A program made the translations under genes and the position numbers. Below are positions 1 to 6,854 of a stretch of 9,143 nt of DNA, piece by piece. Every line of letters starts with the position of its first letter. Within the stretch, counting starts at the first letter, position 1. Origin of the DNA: Anaerolineaceae bacterium UBA6105 (GTDB lineage Bacteria; Chloroflexota; Anaerolineae; Anaerolineales; Anaerolineaceae); the NCBI GenBank assembly GCA_002423495.1, contig DIWN01000005.1:12056-21198 (forward strand), read 5' to 3'. Under the pieces are notes generated by a model. That model made no database searches and was not told where the DNA came from. It saw only the letters and a program-made list of their open reading frames with translations.

Positions 1-1217
1 GCTTTTTCTGCTGCCAGCTCAGCCAGACCCTGGTTGATGTAGTAGTTGTACATGCGATACGAAAGGGTGCCAAAGACCAATGGACCAATGAAGGTTGATG
101 TTCGCCCTGCCACTGACAGAAAACCGTAAAACTCAGTGGTTTTGCCCGCAGGCGCCAACTGGCTGACCATCGTGCGGCTGACCGCTTGAGCGCCGGAGAG
201 GGAGAAGCCTGCAAAGGCGCCAACGATGAAAAAGCCAAGGGTTGATTTGATAAAGAAAAGTGCGATCAACGAAGCAATCAAAACAATCAACGAAATGATG
301 ATCGACCGTTTGCTCGATTTTTCATCTGAAAGTTTTCCGAAGATAAGGGCTCCCAATGCGCCAGTTATGTGGATGATGATGACGAAGATGATCAACTGCA
401 CCTGTTCAAGCCCAAAAAGCGTGGCACCAATGATGGCTGCAAAGTCCATCAGCATCATGATGCCGTCGTTATAGATCAGGAAGGCGAACATGTAGCGCAG
501 GAAGACTTTGTAGTTGCGGATGTCCTTGAAGGTTTCGGCGAGATGTTTGAAAGAAACCGAGAGCAAGGTTTCACCATTCGGGATCGGGAGAACCGGGCTG
601 ATTTCGTGGACACGAAAGTACATCGGCAGAGATGAGAGGGCATAGACAGCGGCGGTGATCAGGAAGGTGTAGGGAATAAAATCGTTTCCAATAATTTGCA
701 TCGGGACAACTGCAATCAAAAGAGTGGCAACACCGCCGAGCATTCCGATTGCCCAACCTTTGCCGCTGATGTATCCGATAGTTTCGGGGGTTGAAACGTC
801 TACCAACAGGGCATCATAAAAGACCTGTGCTCCGCGATAGCCGATTTCTGCCATGATGAAAAACACCATCGCCATGACCACATCCCCTGCACGGACAAAG
901 AAGAGCAGAGCGGTGAAAATGACCGATATCCCGGTAAAAATGGAGAGAAAGAGTTTCTTGGAACGGGAAGAGTCGGCAATAGCACCGAGGATTGGCGAAA
1001 TCACTGCAACAAGGATGGCGGCGATTCCAACGGATATGCCCCAAAGGCGTGTACCCTCAGCTCCGCCTACAACCGCGTTTTTGAAGTAAGCCGAGAAAAC
1101 AGCCAGCAATATGATTGCCGCGTAGGCTGAGTTGCCAAAATCGTAATAGTACCAGGCATGGCGTGCCTTGCGGGCAGCCTTAGTTTGGTCCAGAAGTGTC
1201 TTGGGAGAATGTTCCAT
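1..1217 (-). CDS. MFS transporter, UMF1 (Atg22-like) family, C-terminus cut by the left edge
   Basis: This is an integral membrane transporter of the major facilitator superfamily. The 405 visible residues alternate long hydrophobic helices with short loops. Features matching the UMF1/Atg22-like branch are an N-terminal WYYYDFGNSAYAA stretch (residues 22-34), a motif-A-like loop GAIADSSRSKK (78-88), FLIYNDGI (247-254), a second motif-A-like loop FGKLSDEKSSKR (293-304), and a conserved segment from QAVSR (344-348) to EFYGF (362-366). The family is usually about 420-450 residues, so only the last few dozen are missing. The ATG at 1217 is chosen because AAAGGT lies 7 bases upstream and the N-terminus matches the family. 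The substrate cannot be told from sequence: bacterial UMF1 proteins are mostly uncharacterised, and yeast Atg22 exports amino acids from the vacuole. The gene lies downstream of the ATPase on the same strand, but a terminator separates them and it has its own -10, so it is probably transcribed alone. Confidence 0.9.
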   Translation of the reverse strand, partial: MEHSPKTLLDQTKAARKARHAWYYYDFGNSAYAAIILLAVFSAYFKNAVVGGAEGTRLWGISVGIAAILVAVISPILGAIADSSRSKKLFLSIFTGISVIFTALLFFVRAGDVVMAMVFFIMAEIGYRGAQVFYDALLVDVSTPETIGYISGKGWAIGMLGGVATLLIAVVPMQIIGNDFIPYTFLITAAVYALSSLPMYFRVHEISPVLPIPNGETLLSVSFKHLAETFKDIRNYKVFLRYMFAFLIYNDGIMMLMDFAAIIGATLFGLEQVQLIIFVIIIHITGALGALIFGKLSDEKSSKRSIIISLIVLIASLIALFFIKSTLGFFIVGAFAGFSLSGAQAVSRTMVSQLAPAGKTTEFYGFLSVAGRTSTFIGPLVFGTLSYRMYNYYINQGLAELAAEK

Positions 1218-1223
1218 GAGTTT

Positions 1224-1228
1224 ACCTT
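1224..1228 (-). promoter_or_regulatory. Ribosome binding site of the MFS transporter
   Basis: On the minus strand, AAGGT preceded by an A-run sits 7 bases before the ATG at 1217. It supports that start codon. Confidence 0.6.
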
Positions 1229-1256
1229 TTTTCGTTAGATAGTTGTAAAACGATTT

Positions 1257-1265
1257 ATTGTATCA
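1257..1265 (-). promoter_or_regulatory. Extended -10 promoter element of the MFS transporter
   Basis: The minus strand reads TGATACAAT, a TG-extended -10 hexamer. It predicts transcription start near 1250 and a leader of about 33 bases carrying the ribosome binding site. No good -35 is visible, as is usual for extended -10 promoters. The same element precedes the RAYT gene at 7344-7352. Confidence 0.5.
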
Positions 1266-1303
1266 AACCTGATGGAAATGGGGAAATATGCTGTGGACAA
1301 TAA

Positions 1304-1331
1304 AACAGCTCCCTCGATCGAGGGAGCTGTT
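1304..1331 (-). terminator. Intrinsic terminator of the P-type ATPase gene
   Basis: This is a perfect 28-base palindrome: the arm AACAGCTCCCTCGA is followed directly by its reverse complement. On the minus strand it is followed by TTTATTG, continuing the T-rich end of the palindrome. It starts 16 bases past the ATPase stop codon and ends before the MFS -10 element, so it separates the two transcripts. With no unpaired loop bases by design, the tip will open to a small loop. The plus-strand side has A's rather than a T-run, so it should act on the minus strand only. Confidence 0.85.
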
Positions 1332-1347
1332 GAGTAAACAGAAGAAT

Positions 1348-4203
1348 TTAGTCTTCCAAACTTGCCAGGCGAGCCAAATTCTTCTTGTAAGTGACAGACT
1401 TCATCACCTCCGCCGCAATTGACGGGATCAGCACCAGCGGCAAAATCTCCGCCCAATGAACCCAACTTAAGGCAGTCGTGTCAAACACTGTCTGTAAGAA
1501 TGGCACATAAATAACCATGATTATTAGAATAACCGAAACCAGAACGGCGATATTCATGTTTTTGTTGCTGAAGATACCGATCTTGGTCAGGGGGAAGTAT
1601 TCTGAACGGGCAGTGTATGCGCGGAAGAGCTCAGAAAGCGAAAGGGTTATAAAAGCGAAGGTCTCGGAGAGAATGCGGGCTTCTTCCGAAGCTCCCTTGA
1701 ACGCGCCGCCACCAAGAAGGAAGGCGACAAGAGTCGTGGCTGTGATTGCGATGGTCTGAACGATGATGCCCTTCATCATGAACTTGTTGATGATTGGTTC
1801 ATCAGAAGGTCGGGGCGGATGCTGCATGATGTCCGGGTCGCCGGTTTCAGTGCCGAGCGCCAAAGCGGGAGCGCCGTCCGTGACCAGGTTGAGCCACAAA
1901 AGCTGAATGGGAGCCAGCGGTGTGTTCCAGCCAAATACGATGGCGAGGAAGATGATCATGATCTCAGCGATATTGCAGGAGACCAGGTAGTAGACGAATT
2001 TACGAATGTTGCTGTAAATAATACGCCCCTGCTCCACCGCGGAAACGATCGAGGCATAGTTGTCATCCGTCAGCACCATGTCGGCGGTTTCTTTGGCAAC
2101 ATCGGTGCCGGTAATGCCCATGGCAATGCCGATATCAGCGCGTTTGATAGCGGGGGCATCATTGACGCCGTCACCAGTCATCGCAACCACTTCGCCGTTA
2201 TCGCGCAGGGCGTCCACGATCTTCATTTTGTGTTCGGGGCTGACACGGGCGTAGACATCCGTAACCTTGACGATCTCACGCATTTCTTCTTCAGTGGCGT
2301 GTTCAACATCCGCGCCAGTCAGCACCTTGTGCCCTTGCCGCAGCAAGCCGATGTCCTCGGCGATGGCTTTGGCGGTATTGGGGTAGTCACCCGTGATCAT
2401 CACTGAGCGAATACCGGCAGTTTGAGCTTCCTTTAGGGCGGGTTTAACTTCGGGGCGTGAGGGATCGATCATACCGATCAGACCGACGAAGATCAAATCT
2501 TTTTCGAGTGCTTCAGCGGAAATTTCATCGGGCATCTCGGGCACAGGGCGATAAGCAACACCCAGCACGCGCAGTGCCTTACCGGTCATCTGGTCGTTGG
2601 CATCCAAAATTTCCTGGCGCAGTTCCGGGGTGAGAGGAACCGGGGTGTTATCCATTCCGGAGCGGTAGCTGCACAGGTCAAGCACCACATCCGGCGCGCC
2701 CTTGACAGCAATAGTGACCCAATTGGTTTTTTCATCAGTCACATAAGGTGAGATGTCGCCATGACCAGGATTAACGATATTGTGAATCGTGACCATGCGT
2801 TTGCGGGCGGAGTCGAAGGGAATTTCCTGCTTGCGAGGGTAATTCTGGTTGACCACGTTCGCGGCAGCACCAGCCTTGAGAGCTGCCACCAGGATGGAGC
2901 CCTCAGTGGGGTCGCCAACCATGCGGTAGGTGGTCTTACCTTCGCTCTCACCAGCAGGCTCAAGCTGAGCGTCGTTGTTGATAGTGCCGACCCACAGGGC
3001 GGTCCGGGCTGCAGGCAGCTGCTTGAGGTCAGAGATGATCTCCCCATTAACAGAGAAGTCGCCAACCGGTTCGTAGCCGGTGCCACTGATGTCCACGAAC
3101 TGACCATCCACCCAAAGCCTGGTGACAGTCATCTGGTTTTGGGTGAGGGTGCCGGTCTTATCGGTGCAGATGGTGGTAACTGAGCCAAGGGTTTCGACGG
3201 ATGCCAGCTTGCGGATCAGCGCGTGGCGGTTGACCATTTCGCGCATACCGCCGGCCAGGCTGATGGTAACGACCGCGGGCAGACCTTCAGGTACGGCTGC
3301 GATTGCCAGCGAGACTGCCACCATGAAAAGGACGATAATTTCATCCCAGAAGGCTTTGGAACCCAAATCCAGTTCGCCTGGGGCGGCGATCAGGCGGACG
3401 ACGCCAATCACGAAAACCAGGACACAAACGATCAAGGCGGCGATGCCAAGAGTTTTACCAAGCTGTTCAAGGCGTTTTTGCAGGGGGGTCTGCTCTTCTT
3501 CCACCGATTGGAGCATGGTGGCGATCAGACCGAGTTGCGTGTGCATGCCGGTAGCAATTACCACGCCCTTGCCGCGTCCGTAAGTGACGGTGGTGCCAAG
3601 GAAGGCAGTGTTCTCGCGATCGCCCAGGGGGATATCAGCCTGCAGGTTGGATTCGGCGTCTTTCTTGGCCGGCACAGATTCACCGGTGAGGGAGGCTTCG
3701 TCGATGCTGAGGTTGACAGCTTCCATCAGACGCACATCGGCGGGGATAAAATTGCCTGCTTCGATGAAGACGATGTCTCCTGGCACGAGGTCGCGCGCCG
3801 GCACTAACTGGCGGTGACCATCACGCAGCACCTGGGCTTCAGGAGCAGCCATCTTTTTGAGGGCGGCGAGTGAAGCTTCAGCGCGAGATTCCTGCACTAC
3901 ACCCATGATGGCGTTGAGGACAACAATGAGCATAATGGCTCCGGCTTCCACCCAGTCGTTCAGGAGTGCTGAAATGACGGCTGCGCCGATCAGGAGCCAG
4001 ATCACAAAACTATTGATCTGTTCCCAAAGCTTTTGCCAGATGGTGCGCCCGGCTTTCTCGACGAGCTCGTTATGGCCGTACTGCTCCAGGCGCTCGGCCG
4101 CTTCTGCAGAACTGAGACCTGTCTCCAGAGGGACATCGAGATTATCTAAAACCTCTTCAGCCTCCAGCGCGTGCCAAGATAATTTTAAAATGTCTTTGGT
4201 CAT
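1348..4203 (-). CDS. Cation-translocating P-type ATPase, SERCA-like (P2A, probable calcium pump)
   Basis: This is an ATP-driven cation pump of the cytoplasmic membrane, 951 residues and full length. In order: an N-terminal cation-ATPase domain (about 5-75), M1-M2 (about 65-105), actuator domain with TGES (173-176), M3-M4 with PEGLP (305-309), phosphorylation motif DKTGTLT with D348, nucleotide domain with KGAP (501-504), hinge TGDGVND (676-682), then M5-M10. Aligned by eye to SERCA, the calcium ligands are all present: E306 (M4), N744 and E747 (M5), N772, T775 and D776 (M6), and E858 (M8). This argues for Ca2+ and for two sites, rather than the single site of PMR1-type pumps. The start at 4203 has GGAGAAGG just upstream. 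It is probably transcribed alone from the divergent region and ends at the palindromic terminator at 1304-1331. Substrate is inferred; Mn2+ or a monovalent ion remains possible. Confidence 0.95.
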   Translation of the reverse strand: MTKDILKLSWHALEAEEVLDNLDVPLETGLSSAEAAERLEQYGHNELVEKAGRTIWQKLWEQINSFVIWLLIGAAVISALLNDWVEAGAIMLIVVLNAIMGVVQESRAEASLAALKKMAAPEAQVLRDGHRQLVPARDLVPGDIVFIEAGNFIPADVRLMEAVNLSIDEASLTGESVPAKKDAESNLQADIPLGDRENTAFLGTTVTYGRGKGVVIATGMHTQLGLIATMLQSVEEEQTPLQKRLEQLGKTLGIAALIVCVLVFVIGVVRLIAAPGELDLGSKAFWDEIIVLFMVAVSLAIAAVPEGLPAVVTISLAGGMREMVNRHALIRKLASVETLGSVTTICTDKTGTLTQNQMTVTRLWVDGQFVDISGTGYEPVGDFSVNGEIISDLKQLPAARTALWVGTINNDAQLEPAGESEGKTTYRMVGDPTEGSILVAALKAGAAANVVNQNYPRKQEIPFDSARKRMVTIHNIVNPGHGDISPYVTDEKTNWVTIAVKGAPDVVLDLCSYRSGMDNTPVPLTPELRQEILDANDQMTGKALRVLGVAYRPVPEMPDEISAEALEKDLIFVGLIGMIDPSRPEVKPALKEAQTAGIRSVMITGDYPNTAKAIAEDIGLLRQGHKVLTGADVEHATEEEMREIVKVTDVYARVSPEHKMKIVDALRDNGEVVAMTGDGVNDAPAIKRADIGIAMGITGTDVAKETADMVLTDDNYASIVSAVEQGRIIYSNIRKFVYYLVSCNIAEIMIIFLAIVFGWNTPLAPIQLLWLNLVTDGAPALALGTETGDPDIMQHPPRPSDEPIINKFMMKGIIVQTIAITATTLVAFLLGGGAFKGASEEARILSETFAFITLSLSELFRAYTARSEYFPLTKIGIFSNKNMNIAVLVSVILIIMVIYVPFLQTVFDTTALSWVHWAEILPLVLIPSIAAEVMKSVTYKKNLARLASLED

Positions 4204-4204
4204 A

Positions 4205-4212
4205 CCTTCTCC
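4205..4212 (-). promoter_or_regulatory. Ribosome binding site of the P-type ATPase
   Basis: The minus strand reads GGAGAAGG immediately before the start. GGAG lies 5 bases from the ATG at 4203. It fixes this start over later in-frame ATGs. Confidence 0.65.
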
Positions 4213-4254
4213 GTAGAATCTTGATTTTGAAATAATAAATTGTGTCAGCCCTCT

Positions 4255-4260
4255 ATTATA
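4255..4260 (-). promoter_or_regulatory. -10 element of the P-type ATPase promoter
   Basis: The minus strand carries a perfect TATAAT, predicting transcription start near 4248 and a leader of about 45 bases. The -35 position (near CTCGGT on the minus strand) is a poor match and there is no TG extension, so the promoter may need an activator or be weak. Confidence 0.45.
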
Positions 4261-4307
4261 TTCTAAAAAACAACGCCACCGAGAAGATGCATGGAAACCT
4301 AAGTAAT

Positions 4308-4332
4308 CACACGGCGTCAGCCATAACGTGTG
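4308..4332. promoter_or_regulatory. Inverted repeat overlapping the holB promoter (possible operator)
   Basis: CACACG (4308-4313) and CGTGTG (4327-4332) form a 6-bp inverted repeat with a 13-base spacer. The right half covers the TG of the holB extended -10. A factor bound here could affect holB and lies about 50 bases upstream of the ATPase -10. A 6-bp match can arise by chance, so this is a weak call. Confidence 0.2.
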
Positions 4333-4339
4333 TTAAAAT
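4331..4339 (+). promoter_or_regulatory. Extended -10 promoter of the holB-chrA operon
   Basis: TGTTAAAAT is a TG-extended -10 whose last base lies 7 bases before the A of the holB ATG. The expected transcription start is therefore position 4346 itself, giving a leaderless mRNA. In agreement, no Shine-Dalgarno sequence lies in front of holB. No -35 match is visible. Confidence 0.5.
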
Positions 4340-4345
4340 GCACCC

Positions 4346-5350
4346 ATGTCTTGGAACCTCCTGGGTCACGAAACCGCCATCCAATTCCTGCAAATCCATT
4401 CCCAACCTGAGAAGGTTCGTCACGCCTATCTAATTACTGGCGCGGAGGGAGTGGGACGCGAAACGCTGGCACTGGCGTTTGTGAAGGCGCTGAATTGCAC
4501 CAATCCTCCTACCAAAGGGGATTTTTGTGGAGAATGTCAAACTTGCCGCCAAATTGAAGCACAGGCTTATCCGGATTTGGCAATCCTGCGGGTTGCTGAA
4601 GGATCCAGGGAGCTGAAAATCGAGCAGATTCGGGCCATGCAGCAGTCATTGGCGCTTGCTCCTTACCAATCAAAATATCGCGTCGTCCTCATCCCGGACT
4701 TTCAACGGGCGACATTGGGAGCTTCAAACGCTTTGCTAAAGTCACTCGAAGAGCCGCCATCCCGCGCGATCCTCATTCTGACGGCTGACGCTCGCGAGAG
4801 CCTTCTCGAGACGATTTCTTCCCGCTGCGAAGTGGTGCGGCTGCGTCCGATGCGCATTGACGACCTGGCAAAGGAGCTGCAGGAGGCACATGGATTGAGC
4901 GAATCTGAATCGCGCAAACTGGCGCAGCTTGCTGGGGGACGTGTGGGCACCGCAATACACTATTTGCGAGATGAAGATTTACTCGAGAAGTACAATGATG
5001 CGCTTGACCAGCTTGAAGAAATTCTGGGGTTCAACCTTCGCGGCAGACTCAAATATGTTGAGAAGTTGCAGAAGGCGAAGGGGCAGGCGAGAGAGACTTA
5101 CAGCTTCTTGATCGCAACCTGGCTGACTTTTTGGCGCGATGTCCTGATTTGCAGTGAGGCGGGCGAGGTGCCCCTGGTCAACCTGGAGAAAGAAGAATTG
5201 ATCCGACAGACCGCAGCTGGCTTAAACCTGCAGCAGGTTGCGGGTATTCTTCAGCGTCATGAAGAAGCGCTGACCATGCTGGACCAGTATGTGAATTCCC
5301 GCCTGATTCTCGAAAATCTGCTGTTAAATTTACCCCACCTGGAGTCCTGA
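4346..5350 (+). CDS. holB: DNA polymerase III subunit delta' (clamp loader)
   Basis: This is a 334-residue AAA+ subunit of the replication clamp loader, which opens and loads the beta sliding clamp at primed DNA. The N-terminus matches the delta'/gamma/tau family. A P-loop-like GAEGVGRET (32-40) is followed by a four-cysteine zinc module (C51, C61, C64, C67), the segment NALLKSLEEPP (128-138), and the arginine-finger motif SRC (159-161). Delta' gives this finger to the neighbouring ATPase subunit. The P-loop lysine is replaced by R38, and the Walker B region (VLIPDF, 114-119) lacks the usual acidic pair, so it probably does not hydrolyse ATP itself. That is normal for delta' and separates it from DnaX, as does the short C-terminal region. 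The ATG at 4346 has no ribosome binding site but sits exactly where transcription from the extended -10 should start. It is the first gene of an operon with chrA. Confidence 0.9.
   Translation: MSWNLLGHETAIQFLQIHSQPEKVRHAYLITGAEGVGRETLALAFVKALNCTNPPTKGDFCGECQTCRQIEAQAYPDLAILRVAEGSRELKIEQIRAMQQSLALAPYQSKYRVVLIPDFQRATLGASNALLKSLEEPPSRAILILTADARESLLETISSRCEVVRLRPMRIDDLAKELQEAHGLSESESRKLAQLAGGRVGTAIHYLRDEDLLEKYNDALDQLEEILGFNLRGRLKYVEKLQKAKGQARETYSFLIATWLTFWRDVLICSEAGEVPLVNLEKEELIRQTAAGLNLQQVAGILQRHEEALTMLDQYVNSRLILENLLLNLPHLES
5341..5344 (+). promoter_or_regulatory. Ribosome binding site of chrA, inside the end of holB
   Basis: GGAG lies in the last codons of holB, 8 bases before the TTG at 5353. 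It supports this non-ATG start, since no ATG with a ribosome binding site occurs between the holB stop and the start of the family's conserved region. Confidence 0.6.
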
Positions 5351-5352
5351 TC

Positions 5353-6603
5353 TTGAACGAAGAAACAATTTTCAAGTGTGAGGATGCTCAGCATGAACAA
5401 TTACCGCATTCAGCGACACCCACACAAGAACCCGTAGATCTAAAGCCAACCCCGCTGAAGAAGAGATTGATCGAACTAATGTTGGTGAGCCTGAAAATCG
5501 GCAGCACCAGCTTTGGCGCCCCCACCGCGCACATAGCCATGATGGAAGATGAGTATGTGCGCAAGCGCAAGTGGATCACCCCGGAGCATTTTTGTGATCT
5601 ATTGGCTGCTGCCAACATCATCCCGGGTCCCAATGCCAGTGAAACCTGCTACCATGTGGGCTATGTCCGTGCCGGTTATCCTGGACTGTTGGTATCAGGA
5701 TTCAGTTTTATCCTGCCAGCCTTTATTGCCAGCATGATCCTTTCCTGGGTCTATTCGCGTTTTGGCAGCCTGCCTGAGCTTGAAGGTTTATTCTACTTTT
5801 TAAATCCACTGGTGCTTGGTGTTGTGCTGGTGACCACATGGCGCATTGGCAAGAGCAGCCTGGTGGGTTGGGAGCAATTCCTGCTCTTTGGGCTGGCTCT
5901 GGCTGGCAAATTAGTGGGTATCAACGAGGTCTTGATCATGCTTGGCTGTGGGGCGCTGGCTGTGCTGCTGCATTACGGCATCAAGCATAAGTTTGGACCA
6001 CCACCCAACCTGCTTTTATCTTTTGCGCCCTTACCCTTCTTGGGAATCGCTTTGAAGTTGATGCTTGAAACTGTCAGCGAAAGCGCCTGGCGCATCTTCT
6101 GGTACTTTTTACGCACTGGCGCGGTGCTTTTCGGTTCATCACTGGTCTTGTTTGCTCTGATCGAAGAAGATGTGGTTAACCGCTTTGGTTGGCTCACAAC
6201 TCAACAGCTCACCGACGCTATTGCAATGGGGCAAATCACTCCAGGTCCGGTATTGTCCTCAAGTACTTTTGTCGGCTACCTCTCAGGCGGTTTCTGGGGT
6301 GGGGTGGCATCCACGATAGGCGTGTTTTTGCCTTCTTTTATAATAGTTGCCATCACGGCACCGCTGGTTAAGAAGATGCGTGAAAATGCAATCACAAGCG
6401 CCTTCCTCAAGGGAGTGAATGCGTCAGTAGTGGCGCTGATCCTGATGGTCTGCGTCAGTCTGGCGCAAAATGCGTTGGTAGATGTCTGGACCGTCCTGAT
6501 CCTGGCGGCCGGATTTCTCGCCATGATATTGCTGAAGGCCCCGCCTTATATGCTAGTGCTGGCGGGTTTGCTGATGGGCTTACTTAAGGCATTGATCTTG
6601 TAG
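5353..6603 (+). CDS. chrA: Chromate transporter family protein (ChrA, two-domain form)
   Basis: This 416-residue inner-membrane protein of the CHR family consists of two homologous halves fused in one chain. The first half (about 38-210) has FGAPTAHIAMMEDE (54-67) and PGPNASE (91-97). The second (about 245-415) has FGSSLVLFALIEED (260-273) and the ITPGP motif (295-299) followed by FVGY (306-309). Family members studied in other bacteria export chromate, but many homologues have no proven substrate. The first 35 or so residues are polar and not conserved. Translation starts at TTG, 2 bases after the holB stop, with GGAG 8 bases upstream, so it is likely coupled to holB. The pairing with a replication gene has no obvious functional meaning. 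The TAG stop codon belongs to the first REP-like repeat (6600-6624), so the last codon may reflect repeat insertion at the gene's end. Confidence 0.9.
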   Translation: MNEETIFKCEDAQHEQLPHSATPTQEPVDLKPTPLKKRLIELMLVSLKIGSTSFGAPTAHIAMMEDEYVRKRKWITPEHFCDLLAAANIIPGPNASETCYHVGYVRAGYPGLLVSGFSFILPAFIASMILSWVYSRFGSLPELEGLFYFLNPLVLGVVLVTTWRIGKSSLVGWEQFLLFGLALAGKLVGINEVLIMLGCGALAVLLHYGIKHKFGPPPNLLLSFAPLPFLGIALKLMLETVSESAWRIFWYFLRTGAVLFGSSLVLFALIEEDVVNRFGWLTTQQLTDAIAMGQITPGPVLSSSTFVGYLSGGFWGGVASTIGVFLPSFIIVAITAPLVKKMRENAITSAFLKGVNASVVALILMVCVSLAQNALVDVWTVLILAAGFLAMILLKAPPYMLVLAGLLMGLLKALIL

Positions 6604-6624
6604 GGAACGGTCTTGCGCCGTTCC
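6600..6624 (+). repeat. REP-like repeat copy 1 (class C stem), overlapping the chrA stop
   Basis: GTAG is followed by the arms GGAACGG (6604-6610) and CCGTTCC (6618-6624), with an inner T-G wobble pair around loop CTTGC. Bases 6601-6603 are the chrA stop codon. Confidence 0.85.
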
Positions 6625-6630
6625 GTTTTT
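6604..6630 (+). terminator. Possible intrinsic terminator of holB-chrA formed by REP copy 1
   Basis: The 7-8 bp GC-rich hairpin of copy 1 is followed by GTTTTT and begins right at the chrA stop codon. Copy 2 repeats the same hairpin and T-run 51 bases further on (6655-6681). Stem plus T-run is the layout of a rho-independent terminator, though the T-run is short and starts after one G. Confidence 0.45.
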
Positions 6631-6650
6631 CATGAAATCGTAGTTTTGTC

Positions 6651-6675
6651 GTAGGGAACGGTCTTGCGCCGTTCC
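6651..6675 (+). repeat. REP-like repeat copy 2 (class C stem)
   Basis: Identical to copy 1 over all 25 bases, with arms 6655-6661 and 6669-6675, and also followed by GTTTTT. Confidence 0.85.
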
Positions 6676-6701
6676 GTTTTTCATGAAATAGTAGTTTTGT
6701 C

Positions 6702-6726
6702 GTAGGGAACGGTCTTGTACCGTTCC
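6702..6726 (+). repeat. REP-like repeat copy 3 (class C stem)
   Basis: GTAG, then arms GGAACGG (6706-6712) and CCGTTCC (6720-6726). The inner pair is T-A, giving a full 8-bp stem around CTTGT. It forms a face-to-face pair with copy 4. Confidence 0.85.
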
Positions 6727-6752
6727 GCCTGTATGTATGATGGAAGATTTAC

Positions 6753-6777
6753 GGAAGGGGTCAAGCCCCTTCCCTAC
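6753..6777 (-). repeat. REP-like repeat copy 4 (class G stem, reverse orientation)
   Basis: On the minus strand GTAG is followed by GGAAGGGG, loop CTTGA and CCCCTTCC. This is the second stem class. With copy 3 it makes a BIME-like inverted pair, 26 bases apart. Confidence 0.85.
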
Positions 6778-6809
6778 GAAAGATGCTTTACCGTAATTAT
6801 AATTTCGTC

Positions 6810-6834
6810 ATAGGGAACGGCCTTGTGCCGTTCC
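6810..6834 (+). repeat. REP-like repeat copy 5 (class C stem, ATAG variant)
   Basis: The tetranucleotide is ATAG instead of GTAG. Arms are GGAACGGC and GCCGTTCC around CTTGT, so the inner pair is C-G. It lies 20 bases past the RAYT stop codon. Confidence 0.8.
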
Positions 6835-6854
6835 GCACATTCTTTCGGATTTCT

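Larger units (their letters stand above)
6604..6705 (+). repeat. Tandem duplication of a 51-base REP-containing unit
   Basis: Units 6604-6654 and 6655-6705 differ at one position only (ATCGTAG against ATAGTAG). Each holds the hairpin, the GTTTTTCATGAAAT segment, and the GTAG of the next copy. The near identity suggests a recent duplication or gene conversion. Confidence 0.85.

Noticed and set aside
226..1089. Several short open frames on both strands
   Set aside because: They overlap a continuous minus-strand MFS frame running from 1217 to the left edge that matches UMF1 motifs throughout.
1819..2406. 195-residue open frame on the plus strand
   Set aside because: It is antisense to the P-type ATPase, whose hinge and phosphorylation-domain motifs lie in this stretch. 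No family features were seen.
3223..3807. 194-residue open frame on the plus strand, with overlapping smaller ones to about 4216
   Set aside because: Antisense shadow of the ATPase actuator and M3-M4 region; rich in H, D and G, as is typical of reverse-frame translation.
4204..4345. Small RNA or riboswitch in the divergent intergenic region
   Set aside because: Only 142 bases, with no convincing structured fold beyond the short inverted repeat. Promoters for both flanking genes account for the space.
6600..6834. CRISPR array
   Set aside because: The units are self-complementary hairpins headed by GTAG, occur in both orientations, the stretches between the first copies are themselves near-identical rather than unique spacers, and no cas gene is near.
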